Assembly: GCF_020360975.1 (NCBI RefSeq)
Contig: NW_025408667.1
Location: 1 to 64,000 of the forward strand
Source: Hirsutella rhossiliensis
Taxonomy: Eukaryota > Ascomycota > Sordariomycetes > Hypocreales > Ophiocordycipitaceae
DNA: 64,000 nucleotides
Reading direction: 5' to 3'
The notes below the pieces were generated by a model that saw only the letters and a program-made list of their open reading frames with translations, had not been told where the DNA came from and searched no databases. This document shows positions 55,596 to 64,000 of the stretch, in pieces. The translations under genes and the position numbers were made by a program. Position 1 is the first letter of the stretch, and each line of letters begins with the position of its first letter.

Positions 55596-56460
55596 TTAAG
55601 GGGCCTAATATAATATATAATAATAAAGAGGTAGCGCTAAGAGTAAGGAGATTTATCTTTAAATACCTTATTAACCTTAATAAAGTCTTAGTTAACGTCG
55701 AACTCTTTAGTTATACGATTATAAGAGCTAAATTAAAATTCTATTAGTAAGTAACTAAAGTTATTAGTTATATTTATAGAATAAATAAAAGGTGCTTTAT
55801 AGAAGCTAAAGTTATTAAGATTAAGGAATAGATAAGATACTTTAATATAATATATATTAAAGCTTTCCTTAGTATTATAGGGTACTATTAAATCTAGATT
55901 AAATAGTTTACTATCTTAGTAAAACCCCTTATAAACCTATTAAAGAAAGAAGTCTACTAAAAGTAAGGAGATAAATAAGTAAAAGTAATAGCTACCTTTA
56001 AGGAAGCTATTATTAATCTAGTCTTTTTACTATCCCTTAACGTTAGCCTAGAAAGAGGATATATTATTCTAATATATAATACTAGTCTACTTAGCTAGGG
56101 AGTAGTCTTAATATAAATTATCGATAGAAGGAAGCGCCTTATAAGGTTCGAAAGTAAAATATAGTTACTAGTAGAAACTAAATATAATATAATAAAGAAG
56201 GAGTATAGGGCTATATTAAGTACGCTTAGGAGACTAAGAATATACTTATATAATATATATTTTATCTTAGAAACTAATATATAGGTCTTAGTCGATTAAC
56301 TAAAAGGTGCCTTTAAAGACGTCTTTAAGGCTATAGTAACTCGCTAGATAAGCTATATTTTCCTCTTTAACTTTACTATATAATACGTTAAAGGTAAAAA
56401 AAATAGTATAGCTAATAGACTCTTAAGAAAGCCTAAAGGACCTTTTAACGTATTAAATAA
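55596..56460 (+). pseudogene. Gypsy reverse transcriptase (rest) and RNase H
   Basis: Resumes with IIYNNKEVALRVRRF and continues through the thumb region (IKAFLSIIGYY, normally ..AFLG..YYR) into an RNase-H-like region. Many Trp/Gln codons are stops. Confidence 0.75.
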
Positions 56461-56689
56461 GGAAATAGAAAGCGATATTAAAGAGTTTATAGACTTCTAC
56501 TTAAATATAGTATAAGGGACTAAGCTATAAAGGGACTACTTAAAGGAATTAAGGATAATTATAGACTTCCTTTAAACGTTAAAATAGCTAGAGGGCCTTT
56601 TTAAATAAGACTATAGGAAGCTACGCTTAAAGAGTTTGAATTTCTATATTAAAGATTAAAAGCTTTAGCGACTTCCTAGGAAGGAAGAA

Positions 56690-57810
56690 AGGGGACCTAT
56701 ACTAGTTATAGACGACCTAAAAGAACGGAAAAGGATTATCGTAAAGTACTATATATAAATAGGATATAAAGGACGATAAGTTATATATACGTTTATAAAG
56801 AATAGGTATTAGTAGGCTAGCCTTTAAAATAATATTTATAGTATAATCTCTTCCTATAAAGAATACTAATACTTTATAACTAAGAGACCCTAGGAAGCTA
56901 TAACTATAACTACGCTTAGCTACCTTATAAGTAAAATTTACTTTAATAGCTAGTATATACTATCTAATTATAGATATTTATACCTTATCGAAGTACGAGA
57001 CGACCTTACTAAATAAGTAGAAGTAACCCTAGTTAAAGGAATTACTATAGGAGCTATAATTAAATTTATACTCTTTATTATTTATAAGTATAGCGTAATA
57101 CTATATACTATAATTAATAGAAGGCCTAAAATAAAGAAAGACTTTAAGTATATCCTAGAGGATATAAGCATTAAAGTTATTTAAACTTCGGTATATAACC
57201 TAAAGGTAAATATAGTAGTAAAATAAGGGTACTAGAAGTTAATAATAGTACTTATAAAAATAGTAAAGAAAAAGGGTAAGTAGATTAAACACCTTAACTA
57301 AGTAATCCTTATAGACCGAATAGTAGTTAAAGAGTCTTATAGAATATTAGCTTTCTACCTACTATATAGATAGGAACCGGTGCTACCTCTTAAGGTAAGA
57401 TACCTAACTTAGTAACTAATTAACTAGGACGAAGTAAAGATAAGAGAAGAATTATTTAAAGTATATATATAAGTTTTAAAAAGGAAAGAAAAAGATATAA
57501 AAGAGGCTAAGAAAAGAGTAATAAGATATCGGAATTAATTAGTAAAAAGGACGGATAAAGCTAATAAGTATATAATAAGGAAAGAAAGCCTATAACCTAG
57601 AGACCTCGTCTTACTATTCGACGTAAGACGATTAAATAATCTAAGGAGGCAAGCTAAGTATTAGATAAGGTAGAACGGTCCCTTTTAAGTAGTATCGCGC
57701 TTAGAGCAGTCTAAGGCGTATAAGATTAAGACTTTAAATAGAATTATACTTAATAAGATAATCTTAGGAGAGTACCTAAAGAAGTTTAAAAAGGATAAAG
57801 AAGGTTAGTA
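56690..57810 (+). pseudogene. Gypsy integrase remnant
   Basis: Blocks in order: IDDLKERKRIIVKYY and VIYTFIKNRY (zinc-binding region), VRDDLTK (normally catalytic D-x-x-TK with W after it), IKKDFKYILEDISIK, PVLPLKVRYLT and PRDLVLLFDVRRL, GPF-VVSRLEQSKAYKIKTLN. These match the gypsy integrase order up to the C-terminal GPF/Y module. RIP stops inactivate it. Confidence 0.82.
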
Positions 57811-58299
57811 GTGCTTTACTAAGAATAACTAGTTACTCTAAGATAAGATTACTCTTAATAAGAAGAGGAAGGAAGAAATAATAAATAAAGTAAATAATTT
57901 ATTACTCTTACTAAGTAAAGAAGCTTTAGATTAAATAGTACTATAGTTATAACGACTCTTTAATAAACCTTAGAAGGATTAAAGCTAGGAAGAAGAAGAA
58001 GAGTAACTATAGATACCTAAGAAAGGCCTAAGGCATATAATTAAGGTTTAGCTACTATAACTTAGTAAAGTAAAAAAGGATCTCTATATAGGAGCTTTAA
58101 AGACGCTAATTTAATAAGAAAAAGAGGAGGTAAAAAGGAGCTAGGAAGGAAAAGGTAGTAAAAATAAAAATCTATAACTATTATAAGAAGTATACTAGAA
58201 CCTAACTAGTAACTAGGGCACCGCCTAACTATTTAATTAAAGGACGACTATAGTAGCTAAAATATTTATAAGCGCCTTACTTACTATCTTATCTTTTTA

Positions 58300-61200
58300 A
58301 ATTTTCTCCTTAAAGTTCCCTAAGTAAATAAAGATAATATTTCCTACCCTTCCTTAATAATAACCTACCCTTTACTACCTTAAAGAAGATAAATAAAGAT
58401 ATAATTAAATAATAAAGTAAGAAAATAAATATTCTTACTACTTACCTCCTTTAAGAATAAGATTTTTTACTTTATAGATAAGGACGTTTATTCTTTATTA
58501 TAGAAGGGGAGACCCGCTATAGCGAAAATAAACGCGCCTATAAAATAAATTTTAATGTATTTTCGACTTACTAGATTAAACGTATATAACCTTAAGAGAA
58601 AAACTTTTACTACTAAAGATAGCGATTAAATAAAGCTACCTACTCTTAGTAAACCTACTATAGACTACTATAAAGCGAACTTAAAGACTATTTAATTATT
58701 ACTTAAGAGAGAGCTCGTTAAACCTATATAATCTCTTTTTATATAAAATAAGTATAAGGTTAATTTCCTCCCCTTCCTTTAAATCCTTAGTAAGACTAAA
58801 GGGATTAAGAATATTATAAAGAAGATAAAGGGCGGTCTTATTACTAATATACTTATCGTAAAACTTATTAGTATCGAGGTCGGTATAGAAATTATAACCG
58901 TATATATAGTTAGCGAATCTATTAAGGTCGTAAGTAGCCCTATAGTATTTAAGGAAGTACTATTATTTATAAACGGGCGCTATAGTTAAATCCTAAACGT
59001 AGTTAGTATAAGAGCCGCTAGTAGTGCTTAAAAGAGAGATATACTTATAAAAAGGAAATATAACGTGCTTATAAGCGGAAGTTATAGTCGTTTAATAAGT
59101 TTAAATATAACCTTAATAAAGGCAAGGGTTATAAGTTCTATATAATATAATTAAGACTACTTAAGAGTATTCTTACCGCTTTAAACTAAGCTAAGAAAAG
59201 AAGTATCTATATAGATAAGTAATTTCTATAAGGATATAAGTTACTAGCTAATATCTATAATAAAGGGTATAAAAGACGATTTAATTATACCGACCTAGTA
59301 TACTCTTAAGAAAGTAAGAGAGAGGAGAGCGACTATATACTTTAATCCTAATAATATTAAGAGCTTTTAATAGAACCCTTAACCGAAAGGCAATTTCTAT
59401 ATAAATTAAAAACCCTTAGTAACCGATATTATTTCTACTATAAACCTAGGTCTCGAAGTAACTATAGATCTATAAAAGAAGACGGTTAAAATAAGCTAAG
59501 CGAGATTAAATAAGTTAGATAGTTATTACTTAAAAGTACTTTATATAAAGAGGAAAGACCTTAGTATAATAATTCTAAGTAAGAAGAGTAGTAGTAACGA
59601 GGGAAGGTTTTAAAAGAGTAGTTAAAAAGAGGTTAATAATATCTAGCAGCTCTTTAGTTTTAAGTTTAGCGGTCTTATAAGATATAATAAGGAGGAAGGG
59701 GTAGTTATAAAAGAAGAAGATAAAAAGTATCGGTCTAGAGAAATAAAGAAGATAGAGAAGAGAAAAGGAAGAAAAGGAATAAAAAGAGTAAAGAAGGGAA
59801 GAAAAGGGTAGAGATTAAATAGCTCCTTAATCGATAACTAGTAAAAGAAGCTATTTAAGTATAACCCTTAAATATACCTAAGACCTTACCGCTATAGAGG
59901 CTAGCTAAAGTAACTAATAACCGCGTACTCTAATAACTATTTATTTCTCTTATTATACCCTCCTTCTTTCTTCCTTCTTCTTCCTTCTATATATATATAT
60001 ATACTTTATACGCTTCCTTACTTATAATAATTCCCTTTACTAATATAACTCTTACGTATATATATATAACCCTCTTAGCCTCTTAGCGTTATAACTTAGA
60101 ACTACTTACCTTAACTATTTAATCTTAACCTCTCCCTCTCTTTTACTTACTCTGCCCTTTCCTAAGATATAGCGGCGAACTTAAATAGTATCCTAGGCCT
60201 AGCTATAGACCTCCTTAAGAATACCGCTATTTTCTTTAGCGTACTACTATTTAAGAGTAAGAGCTATATTTTACCTACTTATTATAGCAAAGTTAAAGTA
60301 GAAGGCGGCGAAGGGCGCTTTTACGCTAAAGATAAGGAAAGGTTTATAGACTAAGACTAACGAGATATTTATAGGTAGAAGTAACCTCCTTAGTACGTTT
60401 ATAAAGATCGTTAGCACTTAATACTAATAGGCCTTATTAAGCGGCGGGATATTACCCTTAAAGACGCTTAGATAATATATAAGGGCGTTAAAAAGATAAA
60501 CGGATTTACTAGGAATAAGGCCCGCTAAGAAGAGTATATCGTCGACGTATATAACTTTCTTTATAAAGGTATTAATAAATAGTAAGCTATAAGCTTTAGC
60601 CTTAGCGCAATAATTAAGATCTTAATAAGAAGTATTAAGAACGTAGTATACTCCTTAACTTACCTACTATTAGTTTATACTAACTATTAAGAGGAACCTA
60701 TTAAAGATATAAAAGATAAATATAAGAAGTACTATAAATACCTAAATAATAGGGAGTATTTAATTAAGTTTACCGTTCCTACCTTCGACCTTAGTCGCTT
60801 TATATATAAATAAAGGTATATAACTAAAGTTATTAACTTTTTAGTAAGCCTAGATAAAGGGGGACTTTACTAAGGAGCGTTCCTTTAAAACTATAAAAAA
60901 GGAAACTTAATTATTTTTAATACTTAGAAAGAGGGATAGCACGCTAGACTCTATTTATTCCTATAAGTATAGTAGTAGCTCCTTTATATCCTCTAAGTTC
61001 CTTATAACCTTACCTATATACTAGTCCCTTATACCGCTTAATAAAAAGGGTAGGAATACGGCTACTTAGCCTTAATAATAATTTAATATTAGGTTAGAGG
61101 CATAGTTAAGCTACGCTTTAAGATAATTAAATAGCGATACCTAAAGGTTAAAGTAATTCTAGAGTAAAAGTATAGGGTAATATAAGAAGCCCTATAAATA

Positions 61201-62740
61201 GATAAGATCTTATACTAAGACTAGTATTTCTTTAAGCTAAACGAGAGGATAAGTATAAAAGGCTATATCGATAGGCTAATATATAGAATCTAAGCTATCG
61301 CGGTAAATAAGCTTAATTATATATAAGCGATATTATAGGGCAGCGGAGTTTCCTAGTAGTTTAATAGCGGGGTTAAACGACTATAAAGGATACTATTTAA
61401 TTAAGGTTTAATAACTTTCGGCGGAGTCTTTCCTATAAGGATTCTTAGGTACGAGCGGATTTACTAATATAACTATATTATCTTAGGGGATTAGGAAGAA
61501 TAAGACCTCTAAGAAGTCCTAAAGGTAGTTAACCTCTTAAATAGGCCTACTAGATAAAGACTACTTCTTTAAAGAAATATAAAACTAGCTTATATAGTAA
61601 GGAGAGCGAGAAAAGAACTACTTATACTAGCTGCCCTTATAGAGTAACCTAACCTAATCGCTTAGGCTATGCGCGGTTTCTTTATAAAACTCCTCCTTAA
61701 AAAGACCCCTAACTATCTAATTACGCCGATAGGAATCGAGAATAAGCCTAGACCTTTATTACCTTAAGCGTTAACTAAATCGAGCTCTTTATTTAAACTA
61801 AGTAGCCTTTCCTTAAGTAACCTTAAAATAGGATCCTTACTTTAAAGTCTATAAAGGAGAGAGCTAAGCGCCCTTACTAGTCCCTTTATCTATATAGAAA
61901 TAACGCCTTTATTCTCCCCTTTAAATATATAGCTAATTAGGCTTACTCCTCGCCCGCTACTAATAACTCCTTTAAATATATAGAGGAGCGAAAGACTTAT
62001 AACTATACCCCTACTAATAACCTAATAAGAAGCTAGTAGGTAAGAAAGGTAGATAGCGCGGCTACTAACTCGCCCTAGGACTTTAAAATTACCGGGCGCT
62101 CGGTTAATTACCTTAAGGCTAAAGACTTTAGTAACGCCTACGGCGCGTCTTATTACTCCCTAGAAATAAAGTATAGTAATAGCCTTTTTAGCTATAGTAG
62201 TATAGTAATAGCCTTTCTAGCTATAGTCCCTATAAGGTTTATACTAGGCTTTAAACCCTCCTAGGTTAAAGGAGTTAAAAACCTAGGAATATATTAAAAC
62301 TACTACTAGGATATTAACGACTATAATTCTATATATTTATATAGGACTACTAGCGACGTAATAATAATTAGTCTATAAGACTTTATAGCTTATTTAATCT
62401 AGCTATACCTAAAGCTATAAACTAGTAAAGACGCTAACTACTTTATTTCCTTAACGCCCCTAGGAATAATAAGCGCGAATACTTAGGAGCGTATATAAGG
62501 GGCAGTAGATAATTATCTAAAGAAAGAAGTACGCGAGCAAAGATAGGAAAGAGCTAAATAAGTAGCTTATAGGTAAAAGGAGGAATAAATAACGTAAAGG
62601 GAAGGGATTATAGTAAAGGAGAAAAGTTTTATCGATAGTTTATTTACTTACTTATATACTTAGGAAGAGAGCTTTACTTATTATTATCGCGCCCTTTCTA
62701 TTAGTATCTTAGGTTAGAAAGTCGCTAAGGAGGAGTTTAA
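58300..62740. repeat. RIP-mutated region of unknown content, 4.4 kb
   Basis: It lies between the gypsy integrase and the right LTR-like repeat. Coding-like stretches appear on the plus strand (for example around 60,540-60,830 and 61,930-62,500) with stops at former Trp/Gln codons, so one or two long genes existed here. I could not identify the family. It may be extra ORFs of a large gypsy or a separate nested element. Confidence 0.45.
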
Positions 62741-62741
62741 T

Positions 62742-63115
62742 AGGTAAGATTATACCCCTATAGATATTAGCCCGTTAAAGGGATAGGACCCCTAGCGCTC
62801 CCTATCTAACTTCCCTTTAAGTATACTTAAAGGCTTTATAAAGGCCTAAATTATTTAATTATATATCTTTCTTAATTATAGTTAATTTAAATTTTTATCT
62901 TTTCCCCTTTAAAATAAAGGCTATTAGTTACGCGACTTTAGTAGAGATAAAGAAGTATAGAGTAAAGAAATCTCTAAGACTTATATTAATAACCTAAGAC
63001 CCTTAGAGCTATATATAAGACCGATAATTAAATAATTATATAGTTAATTACTCTATTAATCCTTAGCTATATACTATATATACTTTAAGTATATACCCTT
63101 ATCCCTATTAAACTA
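62742..63115 (+). repeat. Right copy of the ~370-bp LTR-like direct repeat
   Basis: Colinear with about 49,846-50,215. It differs mostly by C/T and G/A and is treated as the 3' LTR of the large gypsy. Confidence 0.7.
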
Positions 63116-63469
63116 CCTTATTAATAGCTTTTATATAATTAAGCCTTAAGCTCCTTATACTACTAGCTCTACCTTACCCTTTCCTATTAATTATACTAGC
63201 CCTACTAGCTTTATTATCCTTATACTTATTAGCCTAAGTAGCTAGAACCTAGCTCTATACTTATTAGCTAGTAAGCTATATAAATAAGGGCGTAACTTAT
63301 TATATATACTCTTAAGTAGCTAGTAGCTAGCCTAGACCTATATAAGCCTTAGGTTACCTATCCCCTTAGCCTTAAGTAGCCTCCTTTACTAAGGGGTATA
63401 TAAAGGGGTATCTTTCTTTCTTTCTTCTTTTCCTTTTCTTCCTTCTTTAATTATAATAGTAGTAGTAAT
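63116..63469. repeat. RIP-mutated DNA, unassigned
   Basis: TpA-rich sequence with a CT-rich run (about 63,412-63,450). It separates two gypsy elements. No domain recognised. Confidence 0.5.
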
Positions 63470-64000
63470 TATAAGAGTCTTTAACTATTATAGGTTATAG
63501 GCTTAGGCTACGGCCTAAGCTATATAGTTATATACGGAGGGCCGGATCCTATATATATATATATAGGCTAGCCGCGTATAGGAGAGCTCTATATAGCTTA
63601 TTAATATTATCCTACGGACAGCACCTACGCGCACGCCTCTACCTACTCCGTGATAGTATAAGCTATTAATTAATAGATCTAATAGATATCTCTCCGGAGA
63701 GGGCGCCTCCCCCTCGAGGAAGCACTCTACCTCTCCCCGGATAGATAGGAAGTATCGTAGCTATCTTAGAAGCAATTAAAAGCGCGACGGCTAGTAAGAA
63801 GGACGAGGTTCTCGCTATACTAAGGGAGCCGTTTATAAGACCGGCTTTAACCCCTACGGCCTCTATAACGCCGGTTACGGCGGCGACACTACCGACGAGG
63901 AAGCCGCTCCCTTAGCTAACTTAGGACGGTAAGCTAGAGTCCTTTTACTTCTTCCTTAGCCGGCTATAGACGAAGTTTATAACTAACGAGAAATAAGGCC
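63470..64000 (+). mobile_element. Gypsy element 5' end (LTR plus gag), continues past the window
   Basis: A 215-bp LTR (63,470-63,684) is an inverted copy of 14,403-14,617. Gag-like coding follows (VAILEAIKSATASKKDEVLA at about 63,750; then PLP*LT*DGKLESF, where the stops are probably Trp). It is less mutated than neighbouring elements and runs off the right edge. Confidence 0.75.

Larger units (their letters stand above)
49846..63115 (+). mobile_element. Large gypsy retrotransposon, RIP-mutated, interrupted
   Basis: Direct repeats of about 370 bp at about 49,846-50,215 and 62,742-63,115 look like its LTRs; they share GATATTAGCC, TAGTTACGCGACT and CCTAAGACCCTTAGAGC landmarks. Plus-strand order is gag, zinc knuckle, reverse transcriptase, RNase H, integrase, as in gypsy. 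The reverse transcriptase is split by a solo LTR at 54,917-55,595. The distance from integrase to right LTR (about 58,300-62,740) is unusually long, so either extra ORFs or another nested insertion lie there. The assignment of both repeats to this one element is inferred. Confidence 0.65.

Noticed and set aside
27491..64000. Possible Starship element or captain tyrosine recombinase
   Set aside because: No DUF3435-like block was found in readable frames; identified coding remnants are copia, gypsy and LINE.
1..64000. CRISPR array or prokaryotic operons
   Set aside because: No regular spaced repeats of that type; genes have spliceosomal introns and the tRNA has a nuclear-type intron.

Overview
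The window is the left end of a chromosome from a filamentous ascomycete. Gene families and short 50-95 nt GT-AG introns suit a Sordariomycete, probably Hypocreales, but the species is not identified. Three things support this: a degenerate C-rich telomere tract (CCTAA / CCCTAA) at about 61-196; genes with fungal splice sites and branch points; and repeats whose base changes look like repeat-induced point mutation (RIP). In the mutated blocks CpA/TpG is almost absent and TpA is very common.

Layout. 1-2,200: telomere and RIP-mutated repeats. 2,200-13,870: first gene island with normal composition. It holds a broken PBN1/PIG-X copy, a 2,083-bp Fot/pogo transposon with perfect 42-bp TIRs but a frameshifted transposase, a DUF229 membrane protein, an ERG4/ERG24 sterol-reductase relic, a secreted cysteine-module protein and a hAT fragment. 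13,870-16,990: RIP block with a gypsy 5' end and a second pogo element (1,842 bp, TA target site). 16,990-27,490: second gene island with a beta-lactamase-like esterase (three exons), an AtuA/DUF1446 gene with one frameshift, a tandem-chromodomain plus AT-hook protein, an intron-containing tRNA-Pro(AGG), an alpha/beta-hydrolase and a Frag1/DRAM/Sfk1 membrane protein (three exons).

27,490-64,000: about 36.5 kb of RIP-mutated, nested retrotransposons with no intact gene. I could resolve a 1.5-kb small LTR element (28,161-29,674); a 568-bp solo LTR (30,563-31,130) whose empty site survives at 2,461; copia LTRs and gag in + orientation (31,360-33,576); a LINE fragment; a copia element in - orientation (34,805-48,858) carrying a complete gypsy element nested inside it (40,036-47,746, TSD GTAGG); a large + strand gypsy (about 49,846-63,115) whose reverse transcriptase is split by another solo LTR (54,917-55,595, TSD TTAAG); and the 5' end of another gypsy running off the window.

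The genes do not form one obvious pathway. The esterase, AtuA-like protein and hydrolase could be a small catabolic set, but that is inference. The most original items are the three-module secreted cysteine protein, the subtelomeric chromodomain/AT-hook protein, and the matched RIP/non-RIP repeat copies, which record the order of insertion and mutation. All function calls come from reading motifs by eye, with no database search.
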